From: Pseudoalteromonas sp. N1230-9
Lineage (GTDB): Bacteria > Pseudomonadota > Gammaproteobacteria > Enterobacterales > Alteromonadaceae
Assembly: GCF_032716425.1 (NCBI RefSeq)
Contig: NZ_CP090419.1
Location: 2,420,001-2,484,000, forward strand
Direction: 5' to 3'
DNA length: 64,000 nucleotides
Both the position numbers and the translations under genes were made by a program. The notes under the pieces are model-generated. The model was not told the origin of the DNA. It saw nothing but the letters and a program-made list of their open reading frames with translations, and made no database searches. This document shows positions 38,818-48,043 of this stretch, in pieces; position 1 is the first letter of the stretch; every line of letters begins with the position of its first letter.

Positions 38818-39578
38818 TGCAACCTCTGTTAAAAGTTCAAGCGTTATCAAAGAGTTTTAATTTACGTGCAGGGTTATTTTCACGTAAGCGCTTTTCAGTG
38901 CTAAAAAATATTTCGTTCTGCTTAAGTCAAGGCGAAACCATTGCGATTATTGGTGAAACCGGTTCAGGTAAAAGCACCCTTGCCAAGCTACTTGCTGGGG
39001 CCGATAATGCCGACAAAGGACAGATTTTACTGGATGGTAATATTATTGAAAATGATGGCTTACGTGATAACGACTGTCGTCATATAAGATTGATATTCCA
39101 AGACTCTGAAGCTTCGCTCAATCCTGGTTTGACTATTGGCGATATGCTCAATGACTGCTTACAGTACAACACTGATTTAAACAAAGATGAACGTGAAGAA
39201 AAAATAAAGCAGACTCTCGCAAAAGTGGGTTTGCTATTAGATCATCAGCATTATTACCCACACATGTTTAGTAGTGGCCAATTGCAACGCATAGCGCTTG
39301 CACGCGCTTTAATTCTAGATCCTAAGGTTGTGGTGCTCGATGAAGCTTTATCGTCTCTAGACCCGTCTGTACGTGCACAAACGGTAAACTTATTACTACG
39401 TTTACAAAAAGATACGGGCTTGAGCTATGTACTGATTACGCATCATTTAAGTTTAGTCCGCCATATTAGTGACCAACTCGTGGTACTCGATCATGGTGAA
39501 ATTGTTGAGTACGGGCAAACTGAAGCAATCTTCCAGGATCCACAATCAAAAGTAACACAGAAGTTGTTGAATTGCTGA
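38817..39578 (+). CDS. sapF: Sap peptide ABC transporter ATPase SapF
   Basis: Second ATPase of the Sap system, 253 residues. Walker A is GETGSGKST, the signature FSSGQLQRIALARAL, Walker B VVVLDEALSSLD, and the switch histidine lies in VLITHHLSLV. It is shorter than SapD because it lacks the C-terminal cysteine extension. Small hairpins follow (39574-39600; ggcgttaaaacgcc at 39608-39621), but no T run, so the operon end is not sharply defined. Confidence 0.93.
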   Translation: MQPLLKVQALSKSFNLRAGLFSRKRFSVLKNISFCLSQGETIAIIGETGSGKSTLAKLLAGADNADKGQILLDGNIIENDGLRDNDCRHIRLIFQDSEASLNPGLTIGDMLNDCLQYNTDLNKDEREEKIKQTLAKVGLLLDHQHYYPHMFSSGQLQRIALARALILDPKVVVLDEALSSLDPSVRAQTVNLLLRLQKDTGLSYVLITHHLSLVRHISDQLVVLDHGEIVEYGQTEAIFQDPQSKVTQKLLNC

Positions 39579-39674
39579 TAGTGAGTTGTCAGCTATCAGT
39601 TTAATTCGGCGTTAAAACGCCTCCTACGCGGGTGATTTGAGCACTCAATTAACCTTACTCTTTCCCCTCGGCTT

Positions 39675-39950
39675 TTACACATCAATTCTGTCACCATGGC
39701 TTGGTGGTGTTGATGTAACGATAAAATGTAATGGTTCAGTACCTTGATTACTTAGCTGATGAACTCGGCCAGCACTTACATGCAAACCTTGTTGCGCAGT
39801 CAGTTGGTGTATTTGCCCATCAAGCTCGATAGTGGCACAACCACTAAGCACGAAGAAAAATTGCTCTGCATGCTTGTGGTAGTGCTTTACTTCAGCTCCA
39901 CCCACAGGGACATGTTCTTGAATAACACTCAGTGCATTAGACTTTACCAA
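39675..39950 (-). CDS. Cupin-domain protein with displaced 5' end
   Basis: Small single-domain cupin. The metal-site motif HYHKHAEQFFFVLSG and the second motif HVSAGRVHQLSNQ are intact. No ATG exists: the first possible start is TTG at 39948-39950. The coding frame continues upstream, reading NCDGWHL, a segment I recall as internal in homologues, until it runs into a 163-bp inverted-repeat element and a stop at 39981-39983. The native first 12-20 codons therefore appear to have been replaced. It may be a 5'-truncated pseudogene or may survive with a non-standard start. Function unknown. Confidence 0.6.
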   Translation of the reverse strand: MVKSNALSVIQEHVPVGGAEVKHYHKHAEQFFFVLSGCATIELDGQIHQLTAQQGLHVSAGRVHQLSNQGTEPLHFIVTSTPPSHGDRIDV

Positions 39951-39967
39951 ATGCCAACCGTCGCAAT

Positions 39968-40130
39968 TATACCAATTCGCTTAATTAAGTGGTCTATTTT
40001 GAGGCAATAAAACCTCGTTGATAGCAAGGCAAAAATTTCGTTGTTTAGTTGTTCTAAATCAGAAATTTTTAACGCAGGTAGCGACAGGTTTAATCCCTCA
40101 AAATGATTAAGTATTATTCCGAGTTGGTAT
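39968..40130. repeat. MITE-like inverted-repeat element
   Basis: Ends are ATACCAAtTCG (from 39969) and its near-complement CGAgTTGGTAT (to 40130). The arms pair imperfectly along most of the length: TTTTGAGG at 39997-40004 with CCTCAAAA at 40096-40103, and AAAAATTTC at 40031-40039 with GAAATTTTT at 40062-40070. It has no coding capacity. It sits between the GNAT gene and the cupin remnant. I recall similar elements in Pseudoalteromonas intergenic regions, which is memory and not a search. No clear target duplication is visible. Confidence 0.7.
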
Positions 40131-40175
40131 CACATCCCCATGTGTAATGATCTGCGCTATGTTTGTCTATGATAT

Positions 40176-40574
40176 TCAAAACTTTTTATACATCCCTTGG
40201 CTTTGTGGTGCGACAAACTTGTAGCCAAGCTTTTCGTAAAAACCTGGTTTATCAGCCACCATTGTGACATAGCTGCCCTCAAAGGCTGCCGATTCAATGT
40301 AACGATCAACATGTTTCATAATCACTCTGCCTAAGCCTTGCCCTTGGTAGTCAGGTGCCACTGCAATATCAACCACTTCAAAATTACAACCACCATCGCC
40401 AATTACACGGCCCATGCCAATCAGCTCTTCGCCTTTGCGGATACAAATAGCATAAAGAGAGTTTGGTAAACCAGCTCTAGCCGCCGCGAGTGAACGAGCC
40501 GACAAACCCGCTTTGCGGCGCATTTCACAGTATTCTTCGGCACTCGGCAGTTGCTCAATAAGACTATATTGCAT
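40176..40574 (-). CDS. GNAT-family N-acetyltransferase
   Basis: 132-residue acetyl-CoA-dependent acyltransferase of unknown substrate. The acetyl-CoA-binding motif A is clear: VVDIAVAPDYQGQGLGRVIM (about 68-87), followed by MVADKPGFYEKLGYKFV, the usual motif B. A ribosome binding site (GGAGTAATT) precedes the ATG. It is a single gene, with the ppiD terminator just upstream and the inverted-repeat element 45 bases downstream. Confidence 0.85.
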   Translation of the reverse strand: MQYSLIEQLPSAEEYCEMRRKAGLSARSLAAARAGLPNSLYAICIRKGEELIGMGRVIGDGGCNFEVVDIAVAPDYQGQGLGRVIMKHVDRYIESAAFEGSYVTMVADKPGFYEKLGYKFVAPQSQGMYKKF

Positions 40575-40599
40575 AATTACTCCTTCTCTGTGGTAACAA

Positions 40600-40622
40600 A
40601 AAAGGCGCCAGAGGCGCCTTTT
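40600..40622 (-). terminator. Terminator after ppiD
   Basis: The perfect stem aaaaggcgcc (40600-40609 with 40613-40622) has a 3-base loop and a following TTTTTT on the minus strand. It ends the ppiD transcript; the flanking A and T runs would let it act on both strands. Confidence 0.9.
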
Positions 40623-40641
40623 ACTTAAGTCGTTTTGCTAC

Positions 40642-42543
40642 TTATTCAGCAGCTTGAACCACTTTTGGTACCTGAATATCAGCTTGCGCTTTAAGTGCAG
40701 CAATAAATACCATGTAGTTTTTATTCACTTGAGCCATGGTGATATTTTGCTTTTGTTGCTCATTAATTTCAGCTTTAGGTGCTTCATTAACAGCTTTTAA
40801 TGCAACAATTGCTGTATCACCATTGCTTAGGTCAACAACATCAACAACTGGCTGATCTTTAGGGTGTGCCATTTTAAATGCTTGTTGAACAATTGCAGGC
40901 GACACCGTGTAAGCTTGACGAGCAAGCGCAGCTTCTTGACGAACAGTTAGTCCTTCAGCCGTTGCTACATCATTTAAGCTCTTTCCAGCTTCAATATCAG
41001 CATACAGAGTACGTGCTTTTTCTTTAGCAAGTTCTGATGCTTTTTGTGCTACTAATGTTGCTTTGATTTGCTCAGAAACCTCTTCTAGCGGTTTAGTTGT
41101 AGCCGCTTTATGATCGTTTACACGCACAACGATAGCATGCTCATCACCGACTTCAATCACTTCTGAGTTCATGCGATCTTCTAACACTTCAGGTGAGAAA
41201 ATGGCAGCAACTACTTGAGGGTTGTTTAGCGGTTCAGGTAATGCATTACGTGTAACAAGTTCCGTTTTTTGTACTTCTACGCCAGCTACATCTGCAGCAT
41301 CTGTTAAAGTATCTGAAATTTCAAACGCAAGTTCACCCATTTGAGTTTGCTTCTCATAAAACGCATTAACTTTCTTAGAGCGTTCAAGTTCAGCGCGAAG
41401 TTCATCTTTTACGTCTGCATACGGTTTTACTTGCTGTGTTTGGATGTCAGTAAGCTTAATGATGTGATAACCGAATTCTGATTCTACAACGCCTGAAATG
41501 TCACCTTTATTTTCAAGAGCATAAGTTGCGTCTTCAAACGCGGGGTCCATCATGTCGCGTTCAATCCAATCTAGATCACCACCCATTTCAGCGCTAACAA
41601 CATCATCAGATGATGATTCAGCTAATTCAGCAAAATCAGCACCGTTATTTAGCTGTGTTAATAGCTCTTCAGCTTTCGCTTTTGCGGCATCATCATCTTC
41701 ACTGTTATCAATTAAGATATGCGAAACACGACGTTTTTCAGGCTCAACGTATTGTGCGCTGTTTTGGTCATAGTATGCTTTTACGTCATCTTCAGAGACA
41801 CTTGAATCTAATTCAAGATTTGCTGCATTTAGGTCAATATAGCTTACTGATACTTGCTCTGGCGACAAAAATTGCGGTTGGTTTAAGTCGTAGTAATCTG
41901 CAATCTCTTGCTCAGATACTTCGATACCCTCTTGCAAAGACTCTTTATCAACCACCACATAATCAATGCTACGTGTTTGCTGTTGTAGCGCTACGCTATT
42001 GTTCAGTTCGTTTTCTAAAACAAAATCACTACCCGCCACTGCACCAACCAATTGGCTGCGTGTCATATCTTCACGTAAATACTCACGAAAAGCATCTGGC
42101 TGGAAGTTCATTTGACGAATAACTTGTAAGTAACGATCGTTGCTAAATTGGCCGCCAACTTGGAAGTAAGGCATTTCTAAAATAGCTTTACGAATACTTT
42201 CATCACTGACGCGAAGACCTAATTCTGCCGCTAGTTGAGTTTGCAATTCTTGTTGTACTAAACGGTCAATTACGCCTTGACGAATTTGCGCCATATAATT
42301 TGGGTCAGCAGCGATTTGTGCGAAGTATTCACCAAATTGTTGCTCTAAACGACTGCGTTCGTTTTGGTACGCACGGCTGAACTCGGTTTGGCTAATTTTA
42401 ACTCCATTTACTTCTGCAACGGGCTGCTCTGTGGTTTGTCCTAAATAACCACCAATCCCAGCTAAAGCAAAAGATAAAATCACCGCGCCTAAAATAATTT
42501 TGGCTGCAGGTCCCTGCGAACCTTCTCTGATTTTCTCAAGCAT
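40642..42543 (-). CDS. ppiD: Periplasmic folding chaperone PpiD
   Basis: Inner-membrane-anchored chaperone at the SecYEG exit that helps release outer-membrane proteins. The 633 residues begin with a cytoplasmic stub and one membrane segment (about 13-34), then a SurA-like N-terminal chaperone region (about 40-160), an inactive-type parvulin domain (about 265-360, VSHILIDNSEDDDAAKAKAE and ESEFGYHIIKLTDI) and a C-terminal region. It is downstream of hupB and lon, as in E. coli. Confidence 0.94.
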   Translation of the reverse strand: MLEKIREGSQGPAAKIILGAVILSFALAGIGGYLGQTTEQPVAEVNGVKISQTEFSRAYQNERSRLEQQFGEYFAQIAADPNYMAQIRQGVIDRLVQQELQTQLAAELGLRVSDESIRKAILEMPYFQVGGQFSNDRYLQVIRQMNFQPDAFREYLREDMTRSQLVGAVAGSDFVLENELNNSVALQQQTRSIDYVVVDKESLQEGIEVSEQEIADYYDLNQPQFLSPEQVSVSYIDLNAANLELDSSVSEDDVKAYYDQNSAQYVEPEKRRVSHILIDNSEDDDAAKAKAEELLTQLNNGADFAELAESSSDDVVSAEMGGDLDWIERDMMDPAFEDATYALENKGDISGVVESEFGYHIIKLTDIQTQQVKPYADVKDELRAELERSKKVNAFYEKQTQMGELAFEISDTLTDAADVAGVEVQKTELVTRNALPEPLNNPQVVAAIFSPEVLEDRMNSEVIEVGDEHAIVVRVNDHKAATTKPLEEVSEQIKATLVAQKASELAKEKARTLYADIEAGKSLNDVATAEGLTVRQEAALARQAYTVSPAIVQQAFKMAHPKDQPVVDVVDLSNGDTAIVALKAVNEAPKAEINEQQKQNITMAQVNKNYMVFIAALKAQADIQVPKVVQAAE

Positions 42544-42575
42544 TTATTTATCTCTATTCTGATCAGGTAAAAATT

Positions 42576-42616
42576 ATACCAATTAGCCTAATGAGGTATC
42601 ATTACGGATTTGGTAT
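42576..42616. repeat. Short relative of the inverted-repeat element
   Basis: ATACCAATTAG at 42576-42586 and GATTTGGTAT ending at 42616 repeat the terminal sequences of the element at 39968-40130, here only 41 bases end to end. ATACCAA and TTGGTAT pair perfectly. It may be an internally deleted copy; the similarity is confined to the ends. Confidence 0.45.
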
Positions 42617-42634
42617 CAACCCTGCTCATGTAAA

Positions 42635-42662
42635 AAAAGCGTATCTTACCAGATACGCTTTT
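42635..42662 (-). terminator. Terminator after hupB
   Basis: A perfect 12-base inverted repeat (42635-42646 with 42651-42662, core gcgtatct) with a TACC loop is followed by seven Ts on the minus strand. It ends the hupB message and separates it from ppiD. Confidence 0.9.
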
Positions 42663-42684
42663 CCACTTGAAGTAACTGGCGCTA

Positions 42685-42720
42685 AGATACTTAATTTGAT
42701 CTAAGTGCAATTAAGTATCT
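42685..42720 (-). other. Inverted repeat in the hupB 3' region
   Basis: agatacttaat (42685-42695) pairs perfectly with attaagtatct (42710-42720) around a 14-base loop. Another inverted repeat, aactaatc/gattagtt (42728-42750), overlaps the hupB stop. Together with the terminator they make a stack of three hairpins at the 3' end of the HU message. Confidence 0.5.
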
Positions 42721-42744
42721 TTCACCTAACTAATCGTGTGTTGA

Positions 42745-43017
42745 TTAGTTTACTGCGTCTTTCAGCGCTTTACCTGCTTTGAAAGAAGGAATGTTTGCTG
42801 CAGCAATCTGGATAGTTTCACCAGTTTGCGGGTTACGACCTGAACGTGCTGCGCGCTCACGTACAGAGAAAGTACCAAAGCCAACTAGCGCCACTGAATC
42901 GCCATCTTTAAGAGCGCCTGAAACAGCCTCGATGAATGAATCTAGTGCACGACCAGCAGCCGCTTTAGAAATGTCAGCATCAGCTGCGATTTGATCGATT
43001 AATTGAGATTTATTCAC
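42745..43017 (-). CDS. hupB: DNA-binding protein HU-beta
   Basis: Histone-like nucleoid protein. The start chosen is the GTG at 43015-43017, giving [18 protein letters not shown] and exactly 90 residues, the standard HU length, with AGAGGA seven bases upstream. Ten extra in-frame codons before it have no family similarity. The beta-arm tip motif GRNPQTGE with the conserved proline is intact. It lies between lon and ppiD, the classical arrangement. Confidence 0.96.
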   Translation of the reverse strand: MNKSQLIDQIAADADISKAAAGRALDSFIEAVSGALKDGDSVALVGFGTFSVRERAARSGRNPQTGETIQIAAANIPSFKAGKALKDAVN

Positions 43018-43133
43018 AATATCATCCTCTTTCATTGTTATTATCAAGAGCGATTGTTTTTAAATTAACATCACTGTTTTGAAAATTTATGAGCAAATTA
43101 AGTTTATGCTCAGTTTATTATATTTTTCTCAAC

Positions 43134-43155
43134 CCTAGGCCACATAAGGCCTAGG
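43134..43155. other. Hairpin between lon and hupB
   Basis: cctaggcc (43134-43141) and ggcctagg (43148-43155) form a perfect 8-base stem with a 6-base loop. No T run follows on the minus strand. It may end lon transcription weakly or lie in the hupB leader. The 211-base gap around it shows no coding sequence. Confidence 0.5.
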
Positions 43156-43228
43156 CTTGAAAACTAGTGCTTAACTTATCATACCTTTGGTATTTGAAAA
43201 GCCCCTAAATGCACTTTTTTGCGGTTTT

Positions 43229-45589
43229 TTACTGGTTTTTTTCAGTTTCGACAGAAAAACTCTCAACTGGGTGCTTTAAAGCCAGTTTTAAAACGTCATC
43301 AATCCAAGTAACTGGGTGAATTTCAAGGCCCTCTAATACGTTATCAGGGATCTCTTTTAAGTCACGTTCGTTAATTTTTGGAATAATAACGGTTTTAATT
43401 CCACCACGATGTGCTGCAAGTAGCTTTTCTTTAAGGCCACCAATTGGTAATACTTCACCACGTAGCGTAATTTCACCAGTCATGGCTACATCAGAGCGTA
43501 CTGGGTTCCCAGTTAAGCTCGATACTAAACCTGTCACCATGGCAATACCCGCACTTGGGCCATCTTTTGGCGTTGCACCTTCAGGTACGTGCACATGAAT
43601 ATCACGCTTTTCATAAAAGTCGCTATTAATGCGAAGCTTTTCAGCGCGATTACGAACAACCGTCATCGCTGCCTGAATTGACTCTTGCATTACATCACCA
43701 AGCGAACCAGTATAAGTTAGCTTGCCTTTACCTGGTACGGCAGCTGATTCGATAGTCAGTAAATCTCCACCTACTTCAGTCCACGCAAGGCCCGTTACTT
43801 GGCCAATTCGGTCACCGTCTTCTGCTTTGCCATAGTCAAAGCGTTGTACACCTAAGAACTCTTCAAGGTTGTTTTCGTCAATAAGTACCTTTTTGGTGCC
43901 TTTATCAAGCAGGATATTCTTAACTGCTTTACGGCATAGTTTTGATACTTCACGTTCTAAGTTACGAACGCCCGCTTCGCGTGTGTAATAACGAATAATG
44001 CCAATAATCGCACTGTCTGCAATCTCAACCTCAGACTCTTTTAAACCATTACGCTTCACTTGTTTTGGAATTAAGTGTTGCTTAGCAATGTTTAGCTTTT
44101 CATCTTCGGTATAACCCGATAAACGAATCACTTCCATACGATCAAGTAATGGACCTGGGATGTTAAAGCTGTTTGAGGTGGCAACAAACATAACATCTGA
44201 TAAGTCGTAATCCACTTCGAGGTAATGATCAGCAAAATGGCTATTTTGCTCTGGATCGAGTACCTCAAGTAATGCTGAAGCAGGGTCTCCGCGCATATCC
44301 GATGACATCTTATCAATTTCATCTAATAAGAATAATGGGTTCTTCACACCCACTTTGGTCATATTCTGGATTAACTTACCAGGCATAGAGCCAATGTAAG
44401 TACGGCGGTGACCACGGATTTCAGCTTCATCACGTACGCCACCTAATGCCATGCGTACATATTTACGGCCTGTAGAGCGGGCGATTGACTGACCCAATGA
44501 GGTTTTACCCACACCTGGAGGTCCTACTAAACATAAAATAGGGCCTTTTAACTTATTGGTACGTTGCTGCACAGCAAGATACTCAATAATGCGTTCTTTC
44601 ACTTTATCTAAGCCGTAATGGTCGGTATCTAGAATCTTTTGCGCACCCGCTAAGTCTTTTTTCACTTTTGAGCGTTTTTTCCAAGGCACATTGATTAGTG
44701 TATCAATGTACGAGCGCACAACAGTCGCTTCTGCCGACATTGGCGACATCATTTTTAACTTAGCAAGCTCAGCGTTCGCTTTTTCTTGTGCTTCTTTTGG
44801 CATGCCCGACTCTTCAATACGCTTTTTCAGCGCTTCGAATTCATCCGGTACATCATCAAGCTCACCTAGTTCTTTTTGGATGGCTTTCATTTGCTCGTTG
44901 AGGTAATACTCGCGCTGCGATTTTTCCATCTGCTTTTTCACGCGGGTACGAATTTTCTTCTCAACTTGCAATAAATCTATCTCGCCTTCCATCAACGCCA
45001 TTAAGTACTCAAGACGCTCTGTTACATCGGCAATCTCAAGCACTTTTTGCTTTTCAGGTACCTTAAGTGGCATATGTGCCGCCATAGTATCAGCCAGACG
45101 TGCAGCTTCATCGATCCCTGACACAGAAGTAAGTACTTCTGGTGGAATTTTCTTATTTAGCTTTACATAGCCCTCAAACTGGCTAATTGCGCTGCGGATG
45201 AAGATATCTTGTTCTTGCTCGTCGATATGGCTTGATTCAATAAACTGCGCTTCTGCAACAAAGAAATCATCATTATCTAGAAACTTCTCTACACTTGCGC
45301 GTTGTGTTCCTTCGACAAGCACTTTAACGGTGCCATCAGGTAGCTTTAATAACTGAAGTACTGTGGCAATTGTACCAACACGGTAAATATCATCTTGCTG
45401 CGGATCATCAACTGAGGCGTCTTTTTGCGCCACTAGGAAAATTTGTTTGTCCTTGTCCATCGCCGCTTCTAGGCATTTTATTGATTTTTCACGACCAACA
45501 AAAAGCGGGATCACCATGTGTGGATAGACCACGACATCGCGCAGTGCCAACACGGGGATTTCGACTCGATCTGTTCTCTCAAGCGTCAT
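43229..45589 (-). CDS. lon: ATP-dependent protease Lon
   Basis: Hexameric AAA+ serine protease for misfolded and regulatory proteins. The 786-residue protein comprises an N-terminal substrate domain ([20 protein letters not shown]), the AAA+ module with Walker [12 protein letters not shown] (about 350) and Walker [12 protein letters not shown], and the protease domain with the catalytic Ser in [11 protein letters not shown] and the Lys further on. The start is the ATG at 45587-45589, matching E. coli; the frame is open seven codons further. A sigma-32 promoter lies upstream. Confidence 0.97.
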   Translation of the reverse strand: MTLERTDRVEIPVLALRDVVVYPHMVIPLFVGREKSIKCLEAAMDKDKQIFLVAQKDASVDDPQQDDIYRVGTIATVLQLLKLPDGTVKVLVEGTQRASVEKFLDNDDFFVAEAQFIESSHIDEQEQDIFIRSAISQFEGYVKLNKKIPPEVLTSVSGIDEAARLADTMAAHMPLKVPEKQKVLEIADVTERLEYLMALMEGEIDLLQVEKKIRTRVKKQMEKSQREYYLNEQMKAIQKELGELDDVPDEFEALKKRIEESGMPKEAQEKANAELAKLKMMSPMSAEATVVRSYIDTLINVPWKKRSKVKKDLAGAQKILDTDHYGLDKVKERIIEYLAVQQRTNKLKGPILCLVGPPGVGKTSLGQSIARSTGRKYVRMALGGVRDEAEIRGHRRTYIGSMPGKLIQNMTKVGVKNPLFLLDEIDKMSSDMRGDPASALLEVLDPEQNSHFADHYLEVDYDLSDVMFVATSNSFNIPGPLLDRMEVIRLSGYTEDEKLNIAKQHLIPKQVKRNGLKESEVEIADSAIIGIIRYYTREAGVRNLEREVSKLCRKAVKNILLDKGTKKVLIDENNLEEFLGVQRFDYGKAEDGDRIGQVTGLAWTEVGGDLLTIESAAVPGKGKLTYTGSLGDVMQESIQAAMTVVRNRAEKLRINSDFYEKRDIHVHVPEGATPKDGPSAGIAMVTGLVSSLTGNPVRSDVAMTGEITLRGEVLPIGGLKEKLLAAHRGGIKTVIIPKINERDLKEIPDNVLEGLEIHPVTWIDDVLKLALKHPVESFSVETEKNQ

Positions 45590-45632
45590 TATATTCTCTT
45601 CGCACTTCATTTATTTTAAAGATTACTCAAGT

Positions 45633-45661
45633 ATATGGGGATATGTAAGGGAAAGTTCAAC
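45633..45661 (-). promoter_or_regulatory. Sigma-32 heat-shock promoter of lon
   Basis: The -10 element CCCCATAT (45633-45640) fits the heat-shock consensus CCCCATNT fully, and the -35 element GTTGAAC (45655-45661) fits CTTGAAA at five of seven positions, with a 14-base spacer. The start site would lie about 35 bases before the lon ATG. E. coli lon is also driven by sigma-32. Confidence 0.8.
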
Positions 45662-45671
45662 AAATTTATAA

Positions 45672-45696
45672 AAAAAGGAGCCTTTGGCTCCTTTTT
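45672..45696 (-). terminator. Terminator after clpX
   Basis: aaaaaggagcc (45672-45682) and ggctccttttt (45686-45696) form a perfect 11-base stem with a TTT loop and a T run on the minus strand. It separates clpX from lon, so lon relies on its own promoter. Confidence 0.92.
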
Positions 45697-45732
45697 AATG
45701 CTTAACTGCTTAATATTTAAACTATCAAAAGA

Positions 45733-47016
45733 TTACTCTGATGCTGCTTTGTCTTGATTACCACTTTGGTAAATCAAAATTGGATCAGACTCACCTTTTA
45801 TCACTGTTTCATCAATAACGACTTTACTTACTTCATCCATTGATGGCAGCTCATACATAGTATCGAGTAACACACCTTCAACAATCGAGCGTAAGCCACG
45901 TGCACCTGTTTTACGCTCCATTGCTTTATGTGCAATCGCTGATAAAGCGTCTTCACGGAACTCAAGCTCAACATCTTCCATCGCGAAAAGTGCTGAAAAC
46001 TGTTTTGTTAACGCATTTTTAGGCTCGCTAAGGATTTGAATAAGCGCGGCTTCATCTAGTTCTGTTAGTGTTGCAACAACAGGTAGACGACCAATAAACT
46101 CTGGGATTAAACCATACTTTACAAGATCTTCTGGCTCAACATCTTTAAATGTCTCACTTAAGCTGCGGCTTCCTGATGAGCTTTTAACCTCAGCACCAAA
46201 ACCAATACCTGTGTTTTTATGACTACGCTGCTCGATCACTTTATCTAAGCCTGCAAATGCACCGCCACAGATAAATAAGATCTTAGATGTATCAACTTGT
46301 AAAAACTCTTGCTGCGGATGCTTACGACCACCTTGTGGTGGTACTGATGCAACCGTACCTTCGATTAATTTAAGTAAAGCTTGTTGAACACCTTCACCAG
46401 ACACGTCGCGGGTGATTGACGGGTTATCTGATTTACGTGAAATTTTATCAATTTCATCAATATAAACGATACCACGTTGTGCTTTCTCTACATCGTAATC
46501 ACACTTTTGCAGTAGCTTTTGAATGATATTTTCAACGTCTTCACCTACATAACCGGCTTCAGTTAGCGTAGTCGCATCAGCCATAGTAAATGGTACATCA
46601 AGTAAACGTGCCATTGTCTCAGCTAGAAGTGTTTTACCACTGCCCGTAGGACCAATTAGCAAGATATTACTTTTACCCAGTTCGATATCTGGGTTGATAG
46701 TTTGATTACGTAGACGCTTGTAATGATTGTAAACTGCAACAGATAACACTTTCTTCGCGTGATCTTGGCCAATTACATAGTCATCTAAGTGATTACGAAT
46801 CTCTTTTGGTACAGGCAGTTTATCAGACGCGTTGTGCTTAGGCGCAATGTCTTTGATTTCTTCCCTGATAATATCGTTACACAGCTCAACACATTCATCA
46901 CAAATGTATACTGAAGGACCGGCAATTAACTTGCGTACTTCATGCTGGCTTTTGCCACAAAAAGAGCAGTATAACAATTTATTACTTTTGTCGCCGTCTG
47001 TAGGAGTGTCAGACAT
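45733..47016 (-). CDS. clpX: ATP-dependent Clp protease ATP-binding subunit ClpX
   Basis: AAA+ unfoldase that feeds ClpP. The 427 residues have the N-terminal C4 zinc-binding domain ([14 protein letters not shown] and CDECVELC), Walker [13 protein letters not shown], Walker [11 protein letters not shown] and a pore loop GYVG. The ClpP-docking IGF loop is present as TGIGFGAEV. It follows clpP by 135 bases. Confidence 0.97.
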   Translation of the reverse strand: MSDTPTDGDKSNKLLYCSFCGKSQHEVRKLIAGPSVYICDECVELCNDIIREEIKDIAPKHNASDKLPVPKEIRNHLDDYVIGQDHAKKVLSVAVYNHYKRLRNQTINPDIELGKSNILLIGPTGSGKTLLAETMARLLDVPFTMADATTLTEAGYVGEDVENIIQKLLQKCDYDVEKAQRGIVYIDEIDKISRKSDNPSITRDVSGEGVQQALLKLIEGTVASVPPQGGRKHPQQEFLQVDTSKILFICGGAFAGLDKVIEQRSHKNTGIGFGAEVKSSSGSRSLSETFKDVEPEDLVKYGLIPEFIGRLPVVATLTELDEAALIQILSEPKNALTKQFSALFAMEDVELEFREDALSAIAHKAMERKTGARGLRSIVEGVLLDTMYELPSMDEVSKVVIDETVIKGESDPILIYQSGNQDKAASE

Positions 47017-47151
47017 TCAGCTACCTCTTTTATTACGTTGGTAGCAGCATCTATCTGCTGCTAATTCACTATGTGTAACTATATCAAAGATTTTTAGTTT
47101 TCGCATAGTAAAGGGTGATAGCTAATAATACGTAATTACTAGCTATTCAGA

Positions 47152-47769
47152 TTACTTAGTTTCACGATTCGTGAATACCGAGTCGACTAAGCCATATTCA
47201 ACTGCTTCACTGGCAGTCATGAAGTTATCACGGTCGGTATCGCGCGATACAACATCTAAAGGTTGACCCGTATGCTCAGCCATTAAACGGTTTAGCTTAT
47301 CTTTAATTGACAGAATTTCACGCGCATGAATTTCAAAATCAGATGCCTGACCTTGGAAACCACCTAATGGTTGGTGGATCATGACACGTGAATTTGGTAA
47401 ACAGAAACGCTTACCTTTAGCACCACCAGATAGCAAAAATGCACCCATGCTTGCTGCTTGACCAACACAAATTGTGCTTACATCTGGCTTAATAAAATTC
47501 ATTGTATCGTAAATTGCCATACCAGCAGTCACTGAACCACCTGGCGAATTAATGTAAAGATAAATATCTTTTTCTGGGTTTTCTGATTCTAAAAATAGCA
47601 TTTGCGCAAGAATCAGGTTTGCCATGTTATCTTCAACTTGGCCAGTTAAGAAAATAATGCGCTCTTTTAAAAGACGAGAGTATATATCATATGAGCGCTC
47701 ACCTTTCGCTGTTTGCTCAACAACCATAGGGACTAATGCGTTTAGAGGGTCTATCATACCGCTGTTCAT
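47152..47769 (-). CDS. clpP: ATP-dependent Clp protease proteolytic subunit
   Basis: Tetradecameric serine protease chamber. The 205 residues contain the catalytic Ser in [12 protein letters not shown], His in [10 protein letters not shown] and Asp in [12 protein letters not shown]. An N-terminal propeptide of about 13 residues precedes [10 protein letters not shown]. It is downstream of tig and upstream of clpX. Confidence 0.97.
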   Translation of the reverse strand: MNSGMIDPLNALVPMVVEQTAKGERSYDIYSRLLKERIIFLTGQVEDNMANLILAQMLFLESENPEKDIYLYINSPGGSVTAGMAIYDTMNFIKPDVSTICVGQAASMGAFLLSGGAKGKRFCLPNSRVMIHQPLGGFQGQASDFEIHAREILSIKDKLNRLMAEHTGQPLDVVSRDTDRDNFMTASEAVEYGLVDSVFTNRETK

Positions 47770-47865
47770 TCTTGTTTAATTCCTTATCCGCTGCGACTCA
47801 TCCTTACAATAAGGAAAGCACATTTATACTAATATTAATAAAGCTATCTATCTAATCTTTTAAAC

Positions 47866-47894
47866 TATATAGGAACTTATCAGAACAAATTCAA
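47866..47894 (-). promoter_or_regulatory. Candidate clpP promoter
   Basis: TTGAAT (47889-47894), a 17-base spacer and TATATA (47866-47871) make a plausible sigma-70 promoter about 95 bases before clpP. The same stretch also reads as a weak sigma-32 site (ATTGAAT, 14 bases, TCCTATAT), with the same spacing as the lon promoter. Confidence 0.4.
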
Positions 47895-47966
47895 TCCTCG
47901 TCGAACAAAGTTCTGTAATAACATCAGCATTGTTGGTTTTTGTGAAACTAATATCCACAAACTAAA

Positions 47967-48013
47967 ATGGCCCGGGTACGCTGTATAAATACAGAGTAAC
48001 ACGAGCCATTTAA
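47967..48013 (-). other. Long imperfect hairpin between tig and clpP
   Basis: aaatggc and gccattt at the ends and ctgta/tacag at the centre pair around a TAAA loop, with mismatched CG- and GTAC-type pairs between them. It begins about 30 bases after the tig stop and could be a transcript end or an RNA-processing site; no long T run is seen. Confidence 0.45.
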
Positions 48014-48043
48014 TCGCTAGCGAGAGCTTAAGTCAATGACTTA

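Noticed and set aside
41610..42122. 170-codon plus-strand frame inside ppiD
   Set aside because: It lies entirely antisense to an intact ppiD, with biased composition (Leu/His/Gln) and no ribosome binding site.
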